This document shows, piece after piece, positions 21,132 through 30,737 of a DNA stretch of 38,672 nt. Source of the DNA: Methanomicrobiales archaeon (lineage in GTDB: Archaea; Halobacteriota; Methanomicrobia; Methanomicrobiales; Methanoculleaceae); NCBI GenBank assembly GCA_012797575.1, contig JAAZOW010000219.1, positions 1 to 38,672 on the forward strand, read 5' to 3'. A model generated the notes under the pieces. It made no database searches, had not been told where the DNA came from, and was given only the letters and a program-made list of their open reading frames with translations. Position 1 is the first letter of the stretch; the number at the start of each line of letters is the position of its first letter. The position numbers and the translations under genes are program-made.

Positions 21132-21539
21132 ATGACGATAAAACTTGGATTCGTCGTCGCGGAGTTCAACCGCGACATCACCTATATGATGGAGATCGAG
21201 GCCCGGGAACATGCGGCCTTCCTCGGGGCTGAAGTGGCCGATACGACCTATGTCCCCGGCGCTTACGATATGCCGCTTGCGATCAAGAGGATGCTGCAAA
21301 GCGAGGGCATCGATGCAGTCGTCACCATAGGCTGCGTCATCGAAGGCGCCACCCAGCACGATGAGATCGTCGTTCAGCACGCCGCACGAAAGATCATCGA
21401 TCTCTCGCTGGAGTACGATAAACCCGTCGCCCTCGGCATCTCCGGGCCGGGCATGACCCGGATGGAGGCAACTGAGCGTATCGACTATGCCAGGCGTGCC
21501 GTTGAGTCGGCAGTGAAGATGGTCCAGCGATTGAGATGA
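21132..21539 (+). CDS. ribH: 6,7-dimethyl-8-ribityllumazine synthase
   Basis: '[32 protein letters not shown]...[15 protein letters not shown]...[14 protein letters not shown]'; track start 21123 also possible. Confidence 0.93.
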   Translation: MTIKLGFVVAEFNRDITYMMEIEAREHAAFLGAEVADTTYVPGAYDMPLAIKRMLQSEGIDAVVTIGCVIEGATQHDEIVVQHAARKIIDLSLEYDKPVALGISGPGMTRMEATERIDYARRAVESAVKMVQRLR

Positions 21540-22666
21540 GCGGCCTGTCAGAGAAGATCGCGGGCATTGCCCCGTCCGCAACGATCGAGATCTCAAACGC
21601 GGCAAGGAAGATGGCGAGAGAGGGTATCGATGTCATAAGTCTCTCCATTGGCGAGCCCGATTTCGATACGCCAGAGCATATCAAGGATGCCTGCATCGAT
21701 GCCCTCCGCCAGGGAAAGACGCATTACGCCCCAAGCGCCGGGATCCCGGAACTGACTGCGGCGATCGCGGAAAAAATCACCCGCGAGAACGGGTTTTCTG
21801 CCAAGCAGGATGAGGTGATCGTCACCTGCGGGGCGAAGAGTGCTATCTATGAGGCGATGGAGGCGGTGCTGAACCCTGAGGATGAAGTCCTTCTCCTCGC
21901 CCCTTCCTGGGTCTCGTATGAGCCTTGCGCCCGGATCGCGGGCGCGAAGGTCCGGCACCATGTGCTCGACCCTGCGACCTTCCAGATCGACGATACCCTG
22001 CTTGAGGTGGTCAGCTCCCGGACGAGGATGATCGTGGTCAACTCACCCTCGAACCCCTCCGGCGCGGTGCTGGACGCAGACTCACTCGGGCTGATCGCCG
22101 ATGTCTGCCGGGATCACGATACCTTTGCACTCTCAGACGAGATCTACGAGAAGCTGGTCTACGGAAAGAAGCCGATCTCAGTCGCCTCTCTCCCGGATAT
22201 GGCGGAACGGACGATCACGGTCAACGGATTCTCGAAGGCTTACGCGATGACCGGGTGGCGACTCGGCTACGCAGTCGCTCCACGGGCGGTCATCCGCCAG
22301 ATGGAGAAGGTGCAACAGCACACCACATCGCACCCGACGACGTTTGCTATGTATGGGGCGATCGCCGCACTTCAGGGCAGTCAGGACTGCGTTGAGGCGA
22401 TGCGACGGGAGTTTGAGCGCCGGCGGGACTACATCATACCGGCGTTTGCCGACCTCGGTTACGCCACCGCGCCCGCGGATGGCGCTTTCTACGCCTATGT
22501 CAACGTCGGAGGCGACGATATGGCGATCGCCCGTTCATGGCTCCAGGATGCCCACGTTGCAGTCACCCCGGGGACGGCGTTTGGCACTCCGGGCTGGCTC
22601 CGGGTCTCCTACGCGACGTCGATGGAGAACCTGAAAGAAGCAATCGGGCGGATAGCACGGATCTAG
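21536..22666 (+). CDS. PLP-dependent aminotransferase class I (aspartate aminotransferase-like)
   Basis: 376 aa; '[18 protein letters not shown]', '[10 protein letters not shown]', PLP lysine '[16 protein letters not shown]'; overlaps ribH stop. Confidence 0.95.
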   Translation: MSGLSEKIAGIAPSATIEISNAARKMAREGIDVISLSIGEPDFDTPEHIKDACIDALRQGKTHYAPSAGIPELTAAIAEKITRENGFSAKQDEVIVTCGAKSAIYEAMEAVLNPEDEVLLLAPSWVSYEPCARIAGAKVRHHVLDPATFQIDDTLLEVVSSRTRMIVVNSPSNPSGAVLDADSLGLIADVCRDHDTFALSDEIYEKLVYGKKPISVASLPDMAERTITVNGFSKAYAMTGWRLGYAVAPRAVIRQMEKVQQHTTSHPTTFAMYGAIAALQGSQDCVEAMRREFERRRDYIIPAFADLGYATAPADGAFYAYVNVGGDDMAIARSWLQDAHVAVTPGTAFGTPGWLRVSYATSMENLKEAIGRIARI

Positions 22667-22731
22667 GGTTCGGGCGCCAATCCCCCGTATGCCGGCAGGG
22701 ATGGGAATCTGCGGGCATGCCCATCCTCCCC

Positions 22732-24381
22732 TCACCGCCGCAGTCGCTGCAACCTCTCGTAGTACCTGACTGCCTCAGCGGCACGCCCAAGAGAGACGAG
22801 CGCCATTGCTATCCCCCTGAGTGCTTCGACATCGTCGGGGTTTGTGGCGAGGGCGTGGTCGTAACAGTCGAACGCTTCCCCGGGTCGATCCAGGACCATG
22901 AGGGCGTTTCCTTTCATACTCCAGATCTCCGCCTTCGCTGGATCGGCCTCGAGTGCCCGTGTATAACAGGCGACGGCCTCGCTGTAACGTCCAAGGACGA
23001 AGAGCGCAAGCCCCTTCTTGCACCAGGCATCCGCATTCTCCGGGTGAGCCCGGAGTTCCCGGTCATAGCAGACGAGCGCCTTGTCGTAGTGCGAGAGGAC
23101 TGAGAGCACATTCGCCTTGTTGCTCCAGACACGGTAGTTCTCCGGATCGACCTCGAGCGCCCGTTCATAGCAGACGAGTGCCTCCTCGTACCGCTCAAGC
23201 CGGCAGAGGGCGTTTCCGTAGTTGTTCCAGGTGACGGCGTTTTTTGGCGCCATCCGGACTGCAATCAGGTAATCTTCGGCCGCTGCCCGGTAGTTTCCGA
23301 GGGCGTAGTAGCTCTCGCCACGGTAGCAATGGGCATCCGGCAGATCAGCCTGAAGCCTGAGCGCCTGGTCGAAGCACTCGATCGCCAGGTCATAGCGTTT
23401 CAAGTTGAAGAGAATGAGTCCCTTGCGGTGCCAGATCTCGGGATCGATCGTGGCCTTCTTGAGCGCCCGATCGAGGCTGATAAGCGCCAGGTCGTAACGT
23501 TTCAGCTTCTCCAACGCCGTGGCCCTGCGGTACCAGATCTCGGTGCGATCGGGGTTGGCCCTGAGCGCCAGATCATAACTCTCGATCGCCTCCTCGTAAC
23601 ACTCCAGGCTCTGGAATGCAAGCCCCCTGCCATACAGTGACTCGGGATCGCCCGGGCGGATGGCGAGTGCCCGGTCGAAACATCCTACCGCCTCCCGGTA
23701 GCGCTTCAGCGCTAAAAGTGTGCATCCCCGGGCGGACCATGCATCAGCATGGCCCGGGTCGATGGCAAGCGCATGATCGTAGGAGGTAATGGCATCCCCG
23801 TTACGGGCAAGAAGGGCCTGGATTGTTCCTCTGGCATACCAGGCGTCTGCGTTCTCAGGATCGAGCACGATGATCCGATCGTAGCAGTCGATCGCTGCAG
23901 CATACCGCCGTTCGGTGGCAAACACCATCCCCTTAGAAGCCCAGGCCTCGACGCAGTCCGGCTCGATCGCGACGACCCGGTCGTAGCAGGCGAGCGCATC
24001 GGCGGTCCGCTCCATCTTCCTGAAAGCATGCCCCTTGATGAGCCAGGCATCCACGCAGCCCGGTACGAGTTTTATCGCATGACCACAGTACTCAGCGGCC
24101 TCCCGATAGCGTTGGAGGCGGAAGAGCGCCTGGCACCTGGCGAGCCAGAGTCGGGTACAGTCAGGATCGATCCGGATCCCACGATCGAAGCACTCAGCCG
24201 CCTCACGGTAGCGCTGGATGGTGTTGAGGGCGAGGCCTTTATAGTACCAGGCAGCTACGGCATCGATATTCAACTTGAGGGCCTGGTCGTAGCACTCGAT
24301 GGCGCGTTCGTGCTGCCCCTGCTCGCCGTATGCCCGCCCCTTCCTGCACCAGCCCTCGGTGCCCAGCCAGGAGAGAATCAT
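22732..24381 (-). CDS. Tetratricopeptide repeat protein (many 34-aa units)
   Basis: Repeated 'Y.EAIECYDRALAIDPD.A.AWY.KG' units across the whole protein; likely start Met at 24381 (MILSWLGTEGWCRKGRAYGEQ). Confidence 0.93.
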   Translation of the reverse strand: MILSWLGTEGWCRKGRAYGEQGQHERAIECYDQALKLNIDAVAAWYYKGLALNTIQRYREAAECFDRGIRIDPDCTRLWLARCQALFRLQRYREAAEYCGHAIKLVPGCVDAWLIKGHAFRKMERTADALACYDRVVAIEPDCVEAWASKGMVFATERRYAAAIDCYDRIIVLDPENADAWYARGTIQALLARNGDAITSYDHALAIDPGHADAWSARGCTLLALKRYREAVGCFDRALAIRPGDPESLYGRGLAFQSLECYEEAIESYDLALRANPDRTEIWYRRATALEKLKRYDLALISLDRALKKATIDPEIWHRKGLILFNLKRYDLAIECFDQALRLQADLPDAHCYRGESYYALGNYRAAAEDYLIAVRMAPKNAVTWNNYGNALCRLERYEEALVCYERALEVDPENYRVWSNKANVLSVLSHYDKALVCYDRELRAHPENADAWCKKGLALFVLGRYSEAVACYTRALEADPAKAEIWSMKGNALMVLDRPGEAFDCYDHALATNPDDVEALRGIAMALVSLGRAAEAVRYYERLQRLRR

Positions 24382-24553
24382 TTTGTGAGTGATAGAGGTT
24401 CCTGTACAAAAGGGTTTCGGTAATTCCCGGTGCGGTCCGGATGGCCCGTAAGGCAAACCATCGCCGGGACCACCCCCCGCGCCTCATCCGTCCGATCATC
24501 CCGGGACCGTTTGGCAATATATACATGCTCCGGAATCAAGATCGACAGTCAGA

Positions 24554-25225
24554 ATGAAGAAGATGCGCGATCTCCCGAGCCACGATCGTCCTCGCGAAAA
24601 ACTGATCTCCCGGGGAGCAGAGGCCCTCACCGATATCGAACTGGTTGCTCTCCTCCTTGGGAGGGGAGTGAAGGGGCGGGACGTCTCGCAGATCGCTGAT
24701 GAAGTGGCGCGCTACCTGAAATACACCGAAGGGAGTCCGACGTACAACGAGCTCCGCATGATAGAGGGGATCGGGGTGGCGAAGGCCTGTGAGATCATGG
24801 CCTGCTTTGAACTCGGGCGGCGCTACCTGGTGGATGACGAGGAGATCACCGGAGGCAGGGTCACCTGCCCCGAGGATGTGCTCCCGCTGGTGAGTAAGTG
24901 GAGGGATAAGAAGCAGGAGTACTTCATCTGTATCACGCTCAACGGTGCTGGGGAGGTGATCGAGTGCCGGGTCGTCACCGTCGGGATCCTGAACCAGAGC
25001 CTCGTCCACCCAAGGGAGGTCTTTGCCGAGGCGATCACCGATCGCGCTGCGTCGGTCATCCTGGTCCACAACCACCCCTCGGGAACCCTGGACCCCTCCA
25101 CCCAGGATATCAGCATCACCCGACAGCTCATGGAGGCCGGGTCGATCCTCGGCATCCGGGTGCTCGACCATATCATCGTCACCAAGAAGAGTCATGTGAG
25201 TCTGCGAGAGCTCGGACACCTTTAG
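24554..25225 (+). CDS. radC: DNA repair protein RadC (JAB domain)
   Basis: 223 aa; HhH 'MIEGIGVAKACEIMACFELGRR' and JAB motif 'VHNHPSGTLDPSTQD'. Confidence 0.94.
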   Translation: MKKMRDLPSHDRPREKLISRGAEALTDIELVALLLGRGVKGRDVSQIADEVARYLKYTEGSPTYNELRMIEGIGVAKACEIMACFELGRRYLVDDEEITGGRVTCPEDVLPLVSKWRDKKQEYFICITLNGAGEVIECRVVTVGILNQSLVHPREVFAEAITDRAASVILVHNHPSGTLDPSTQDISITRQLMEAGSILGIRVLDHIIVTKKSHVSLRELGHL

Positions 25226-25584
25226 CAGGCTTGTTCCGTTGTACTTCTGCGTCTCCTGAAACAGGGCTCTGCCCAGGGATACTGTCTTTTGTAGGTAAGT
25301 GCCCTCCGATCTTTTCATCCGGCATGCCTGTGGCCCCAAGGGTAACCATGCATTTTTTTGCGCGTGCAAGCAAGATGCCGTCGAACACGGCGTGCCCCAC
25401 CTCACGGATGAGCAGAACCCTCATGCTGAAGAAGATGTCGGGCCGGAGTCTTTCCCCCCATCCTCCGAAAAGAGATCTGCGTTGAAACTCTCTATCGCAT
25501 TCGCGTGAACTCCGATATCCCCAACCCCTACCCTAAAAAGGTATATCCCTTCGCGCTGCCACGGATATACGAGGCAAAACTACC

Positions 25585-26241
25585 ATGGATACTGGATTTC
25601 TCCGTGTGTTGTTCGATCCCGGGCGCTTCTTCGAGGAGCGTATGCGAGGCGAGGCGGGCCTGAAGATACCTGCGTTGATCATACTCGCCTATGGGATCGT
25701 CGGTGCGGTCGCGGCCGCGCTGATGGTAAACGTGATCATAGCCATACTGCCCGGGGAAGCACAAGCCTATGCGGCATTCGGAATCGCCATCGCCGTGATA
25801 GGTGCCCTCATCATGGGGTATCTGATGTGGATCGCCTGTGCGGTCATCCTCTACGCCATATCGATGATCTTTAAGGGCGAGGGGACGTTTACGCGAACAC
25901 TCGAGTTTACGGGTTACGGCTTCCTGCCCCAGTTCATCGGGAGTATCATCGGGGCTGCCTTCTCCTACCAGATCATATCGAACCTGACAATCCCCCCGAT
26001 GACAAACATCGAGCAGATCGCTGAGGTATCTGAGAGCCTGGCAGGCATCATTGCGACCGATCCCCTGATGCAGATCTCCGGAGTCTTGAGCCTTCTCTTC
26101 GTCCTCTGGAGCGCAAACATCCTGATCTTCGGCATGAAGTACGCAAGAAACCTCTCGACACGGGACGCGGCTCTCACTGTCGGAATACCAACGGCGCTTT
26201 ATGCAGTCTACATCCTCGCCACGATCACTGGATGGGTATAA
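25585..26241 (+). CDS. Yip1-domain family membrane protein
   Basis: 218 aa; 'RVLFDPGRFFEERMR...' N-terminus followed by several TM segments. Confidence 0.8.
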   Translation: MDTGFLRVLFDPGRFFEERMRGEAGLKIPALIILAYGIVGAVAAALMVNVIIAILPGEAQAYAAFGIAIAVIGALIMGYLMWIACAVILYAISMIFKGEGTFTRTLEFTGYGFLPQFIGSIIGAAFSYQIISNLTIPPMTNIEQIAEVSESLAGIIATDPLMQISGVLSLLFVLWSANILIFGMKYARNLSTRDAALTVGIPTALYAVYILATITGWV

Positions 26242-26242
26242 C

Positions 26243-27376
26243 ATGAAACCACACAATCTTGTAGTCATATTGCTCATATGCATCGCCGCCGCAACCGTCA
26301 CGCCGGCCTCTGCCGGGCCTGCCGACGTCACGGTGACCTCCTCCACACTCGACCCTTCAGTCCTGATGAAAGGCGACGTCGGGACGCTCACAGTGGAGAT
26401 CAAGAACAACGGTGCCGATGGTGTCGCTATCCGGAGCGCCCGGCTCTACGGTAGCGGAGTCGTGGGTTTAAGCGATCCCTACCCCTCGGTCGGGGATATC
26501 GGCGCTGGCACAACAAAGACATTCACCTTCACCGTCCGGGCGGATGGGGGTGAGGGGACGTTCTACCCCACCTTGGTCATCGACTTCCAGAACGACGGCA
26601 CCCTCCGCCACCCTGTCCCGATCCTGGTCGAGGATACACCCCTCACCGCAACGATCGTAGGAAAGCCTGACGCCTTCTCTGAGGGGAAGCGGGCCGACAT
26701 CGCCATCCAGGTCGGAAATCCCCGTCCAAACGATGTATCCGGTGTCCAGGTGATCCCGCAGGGGACCGGGTTTACCACCACGCCGACCGGTGCGTTCATC
26801 GGAGCCCTTGCCACAGACGAGGCCCGGACTGTCCCCTTCAACCTGACCCCAGAAGGTGAGACGGATGTCGCCTTCACGGTGTCCTGGCGCAATGGCATCA
26901 ACGCTCACGCGGTCGACCTCACGCTCCCGGTCACCTTCGGCGAAGATAAGCGGCAGGCGGATCTCTTCATCACCAACATCGAGGTAACGCCTGAAGCCGG
27001 CAGATACCGGATCCTGGGCGATGTGATGAACGCAGGCCTGGAACCTGCCCGCTCGGTGCTCATCACCCCGGGATCGTCCGCCATCCCCACCGACCCTTTC
27101 AGGGTCTACGTGGTGGGCACCCTCGACCCTGACGACGCCGCCCCGTTTGAGGTGACGTTCAGGACCGATGGGAACGCGACCACCATCCCGATCATCGCCG
27201 AGTACCGAGACGACGATGGAAACCGCTACGTGATGACCGCGGTGGTCGATCTCGGCGGCACGGCGGCACCCTCTGCAGAGCGCGACGAAGGCATACCGAT
27301 GACCGGAATAGTCGTCGCGATCCTCATCGCCATCGGTGTAATCGGGGCCATCTTCTACTCCTGGAGACGGAAGTAA
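26243..27376 (+). CDS. Secreted, C-terminally anchored COG1361/CARDB-like S-layer-type protein
   Basis: Start ATG 26243 with signal peptide MKPHNLVVILLICIAAATVTPASA; beta-rich repeats 'LTVEIKNNGADGVAIRSARL'; C-terminal TM 'IVVAILIAIGVIGAIFYSWRRK'. Confidence 0.82.
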   Translation: MKPHNLVVILLICIAAATVTPASAGPADVTVTSSTLDPSVLMKGDVGTLTVEIKNNGADGVAIRSARLYGSGVVGLSDPYPSVGDIGAGTTKTFTFTVRADGGEGTFYPTLVIDFQNDGTLRHPVPILVEDTPLTATIVGKPDAFSEGKRADIAIQVGNPRPNDVSGVQVIPQGTGFTTTPTGAFIGALATDEARTVPFNLTPEGETDVAFTVSWRNGINAHAVDLTLPVTFGEDKRQADLFITNIEVTPEAGRYRILGDVMNAGLEPARSVLITPGSSAIPTDPFRVYVVGTLDPDDAAPFEVTFRTDGNATTIPIIAEYRDDDGNRYVMTAVVDLGGTAAPSAERDEGIPMTGIVVAILIAIGVIGAIFYSWRRK

Positions 27377-27381
27377 CGACG

Positions 27382-28050
27382 ATGCCGGTCATCAGGTTCG
27401 ACAACGTCACCAAGGTCTACCCCCTCCCAGCCGGCGATGTCGTGGCGCTCGCCGGGATCGATCTCGACATCGAGGAGGGCGAGTTCATCCTGGTCATGGG
27501 ACCGTCGGGATCGGGGAAGTCGACGCTCTTAAACATCATGGGCTCGCTCGACGTCCCGACATCAGGAGAGGTCACCATCGCCGGAAAACAGATCAGCAGG
27601 ATGACCGACGATGAGCTGACTCTCATGCGGCGGGATCACATAGGGTTTGTCTTCCAGCAGTTCAATCTCATCCCCCTGCTCTCGGTGGTCGAGAACGTCG
27701 AGTACCCGCTCATCCTGAGAGGTAGGAAGTCCGGATCCCGGGAGCGCGCGGAGGAGGTCCTGCGGTCGGTCGGGATCACAGAGACACACTTCACCCACAA
27801 ACCCGGCGAACTCTCCGGCGGGCAGCAGCAACGGGCGGCGATCGCTCGAGCGCTAGTAAACAGCCCTGACTTCCTCCTCTGCGACGAGCCGACCGGGAAC
27901 CTGGATACAAAGACCGGGACGGCGATCATGGATCTGATCGCCCAGATGAATCGCGAGGAGGGTAAGACCGTCGTCACGGTCACCCACGACCCCAGGATGA
28001 CTGCATACGCTGACCGGACGATCCAGCTTGTGGATGGGAGGGTGGTGTGA
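27382..28050 (+). CDS. MacB/LolD-type ABC transporter ATP-binding protein
   Basis: 222 aa; GPSGSGKST, LSGGQQQRAAIARAL, LLCDEPTGNLD. Confidence 0.96.
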   Translation: MPVIRFDNVTKVYPLPAGDVVALAGIDLDIEEGEFILVMGPSGSGKSTLLNIMGSLDVPTSGEVTIAGKQISRMTDDELTLMRRDHIGFVFQQFNLIPLLSVVENVEYPLILRGRKSGSRERAEEVLRSVGITETHFTHKPGELSGGQQQRAAIARALVNSPDFLLCDEPTGNLDTKTGTAIMDLIAQMNREEGKTVVTVTHDPRMTAYADRTIQLVDGRVV

Positions 28051-29192
28051 CCTTCTTCGACCTCGCCCGCCGGAACGTCAGCCGTCATTGGCTCAGATCG
28101 ACCCTCGCGGTCATCGGGATCGTCATCGGCGTCATCGCTATCGCCTCGATGGGCATCCTCGGCAACAGCATCGGCCTCATGTTCGAAGAGATGGTCACCG
28201 ATGTCGGTGATACCATCGTCGTCTATCCCGCATCGGGTTCGGGCACCATGGCGTTCACCGAGCGGCAGGTCTCCGATATCACCCGGGCAGCCGGCTCCAA
28301 CCGCGTCATACCGTTTGCAAGCACCTTCGACACGGTGACCGTGGGCGAGACGAAGAGCGGCGCCATGATCTACGCTATACCCGCCGGAGATATCCCTTTC
28401 CTGCTCGATAAGGAGGCCGGGACCTATCCCCGGGATACGGGCGCCGGGTGCATGATCGGGAGCAAACTCGCCGAGAACAGCAAGACAACTGGCCTCAAAC
28501 TCGGCGCCCGGATCAAGATTGGGAGCGACACCCTGCGGGTGACGGGCGTGCTCACGGAACGGGGGATGGGGTTTGACATCAACCCCGATTACGCTATCGT
28601 CGTGCCCTACCGGTGGTACTCGAACCACTATGATAAAGACGAGTACGATCAGGTCATCGTGAAGGTCCGGAACATAAATGACCTCGACGCGGTCAGGGAG
28701 GCGATCGAGGAGAAGATGAATCGGCGGGAAGACGTCGTCAATGTCATGGATACGAAAGCGATCCTCGAGAGCATATTTGAGGCTGCTGACTCGATAACAG
28801 TCTTTCTGATGGGCATTGGCGCGATATCACTCATCGTCGCCGGGGTCTCGATCCTGAACGTCATGATGATGTCGGTCACCGAGCGGATCAGGGAGATCGG
28901 TGTCCTGCGGAGTATCGGTACCCGCCGTAACGAGGTGATGCGGATGTTCATCTACGAAGCCCTCATCCTCGGGATCGTGGGAGCCCTCATCGGCGGGGTG
29001 CTGAGTTTCTGCACCGGCTACCTGATGACAGCGGTCCTCGTCGGGAGCCCGGACTACCTCTACAACATAAAGAGCATCCTCTACATCGTCTTTGGGATGG
29101 CGTTTGGCATCGTAACGAGCGCGGCCTCCGGCCTCTACCCGGCCTGGAAGGCAGCGCACTTGAACCCGATCCAGGCGCTCCGTCACGAGTGA
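28047..29192 (+). CDS. MacB/FtsX-type ABC transporter permease
   Basis: 381 aa, GTG start; N-terminal TM, MacB-like periplasmic domain, 'SVTERIREIGVLRSIGTRRNEVMRMFIYEALILG', 'GLYPAWKAAHLNPIQALRHE'. Confidence 0.95.
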   Translation: MTFFDLARRNVSRHWLRSTLAVIGIVIGVIAIASMGILGNSIGLMFEEMVTDVGDTIVVYPASGSGTMAFTERQVSDITRAAGSNRVIPFASTFDTVTVGETKSGAMIYAIPAGDIPFLLDKEAGTYPRDTGAGCMIGSKLAENSKTTGLKLGARIKIGSDTLRVTGVLTERGMGFDINPDYAIVVPYRWYSNHYDKDEYDQVIVKVRNINDLDAVREAIEEKMNRREDVVNVMDTKAILESIFEAADSITVFLMGIGAISLIVAGVSILNVMMMSVTERIREIGVLRSIGTRRNEVMRMFIYEALILGIVGALIGGVLSFCTGYLMTAVLVGSPDYLYNIKSILYIVFGMAFGIVTSAASGLYPAWKAAHLNPIQALRHE

Positions 29193-29470
29193 TGATCGAA
29201 TCCCAGAGATCTCTCTCTTTCCCGCTCGATATCGTCATAGAGGGTGCTGATGATCTCCCTGGTGTCGGAGGGTGCGCCCGGGAGGAGCGCCATGTACTCG
29301 ACCTCCCCCTCGGAGAAGAGCAGGGCTACCGGTGACAGACTGACCATGATGCCCTCTCCCAGGTGCACCGCAAGCACCCTGACGACCGGGATGATGCAGC
29401 GATCCCCGACTCGGCAGCCGCCGCCAATGACGAGATCGCCCTGTTCCTCTTCTTCACGCACCCAAAGCAC
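29183..29470 (-). CDS. Hypothetical protein downstream of and overlapping DUF2953 gene
   Basis: 95 aa, same strand as GerW/DUF2953, ~17-bp overlap; coherent composition but no family recognised. Confidence 0.5.
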   Translation of the reverse strand: MLWVREEEEQGDLVIGGGCRVGDRCIIPVVRVLAVHLGEGIMVSLSPVALLFSEGEVEYMALLPGAPSDTREIISTLYDDIERERERSLGFDHHS

Positions 29471-30125
29471 CTCGTCCTGATATCTGCCGGAGCCGCTGCC
29501 TGACCGGTTTTTGCAGCAGAGCGCTCACGGTCGGGATGATGATCAGGAGCGGGCGGCGGATCTGCATCCTGAGTGTGAAGGATCCCTCAAAGACTTCGTG
29601 ATCGAAGACAGGTGTCATCACAAGATCGACCGCTTCCACCGGCCAGATGGCGTAGCGGAGAGCGGTGCAGTAACCGTATATGGTACCGGTGCTAGCGGGG
29701 CTCTCAAGGCCGAGGGTGACCTCCCCGTGGAGCACCTCGAGGTAGAGCGAACGAAGCGTTGCGGCGATGACCTTCCGGAGATGGGGCCAGAGGTCGGCGG
29801 CGGCATCGAGGTACTCCTCTACCGAGAGGGACGGGCGGCGCTCGTCTCGTTTTCCTTCAGCAGGCGGAGCGGTGATGATCTCCGCAAGGTCCCGGGTCAT
29901 GACCGGGCGATCTATGAGGAGGAGTTCAAGCACCCACACATCATCGGTGATCCTGGCTCGCGCTCCCAGGATGCCCCAGGCCACGATCGCCGTCGCTGAA
30001 GCGCTCTCCCGACTGCACCCGACCACCGCCTCGATGGTCACCGGGATCAGGTAGAGGGCGAGCAGGAGAGCGAGTATGACGACAACTATGATGAGCAGGA
30101 TGACGGCAAGAAGGGTCGTGGCCAT
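29454..30125 (-). CDS. DUF2953 (YtfI-like) membrane-anchored protein
   Basis: 223 aa; N-terminal TM followed by soluble region, C-terminal 'YGYCTALRYAIWPVEAVDLVMTPVFDHEVFEGSFTLRMQIRRPLLI'. Confidence 0.8.
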   Translation of the reverse strand: MATTLLAVILLIIVVVILALLLALYLIPVTIEAVVGCSRESASATAIVAWGILGARARITDDVWVLELLLIDRPVMTRDLAEIITAPPAEGKRDERRPSLSVEEYLDAAADLWPHLRKVIAATLRSLYLEVLHGEVTLGLESPASTGTIYGYCTALRYAIWPVEAVDLVMTPVFDHEVFEGSFTLRMQIRRPLLIIIPTVSALLQKPVRQRLRQISGRGALGA

Positions 30126-30146
30126 GGAAAAGAGGTGATGGGGATC

Positions 30147-30626
30147 CTATGCCTCTTCTTCACCACTGACCGGGATCTCTTTACCCGCCTTCTTCTCCGG
30201 TTCTTTCCCCGGCGCTCTCTCTCTGCGCTGCCGCATCATCTCACCACCCTTCTCGATGGCCTGTGAGATGTGCGGGCCGACCGCCTCCCCGAGTGTCGTG
30301 ATAACCTCGGCGATCTCGCTCTTCTTCTTGAGCGATATCACCTGGATACCCTCAGGACCTGATACGCCCTTGGTGACGAGAACCAGGGCGACGGCAGATA
30401 TACCGCCTCCACCGCCGGTCCCCGTCCCGCCGCTCTGCTTGCCGCCTTCCTTATTTCCTCCCGCGCATTCGCCGCCGCCGAACCCGAACCCGAACTCGGC
30501 CACCGGGATGATGATCCGCTCACCGGCATCAACCGGGTCACCGAGGATGGCGCTCGCGCAGAGTGTTCTTGCAAGCTGATCGACGGTTATCTGGAGCATG
30601 GATTCACCAGTCATACTGTTCACCAC
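30147..30626 (-). CDS. GerW/YtfJ family sporulation-type protein
   Basis: 159 aa; 'GERIIIPVAEFGFGFGGGECAGG...GGTGTGGGGGISAVALVLVTKGVSGPEGIQVISL'; starts at 30626, 30614 or 30599 possible. Confidence 0.88.
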   Translation of the reverse strand: MVNSMTGESMLQITVDQLARTLCASAILGDPVDAGERIIIPVAEFGFGFGGGECAGGNKEGGKQSGGTGTGGGGGISAVALVLVTKGVSGPEGIQVISLKKKSEIAEVITTLGEAVGPHISQAIEKGGEMMRQRRERAPGKEPEKKAGKEIPVSGEEEA

Positions 30627-30737
30627 AGGTATTCCAGTATCTGGCTTCGTATATAATGGTTGGGTCTTCCCGAGCTACCGGGCGTGCAGAGAGGGCATGG
30701 ATACCTACTTACGCTCACAAGGCGACTGACAGGGTTA

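Noticed and set aside
22732-24381. Regular ~102-bp spacing reminiscent of a repeat array or CRISPR
   Set aside because: Explained by TPR coding periodicity within one continuous ORF; units diverged, no short identical repeats with unique spacers.
27636-28628. 330-aa minus ORF opposite MacB-type ATPase/permease
   Set aside because: Antisense shadow ORF; sense-strand Walker and signature motifs are unambiguous.
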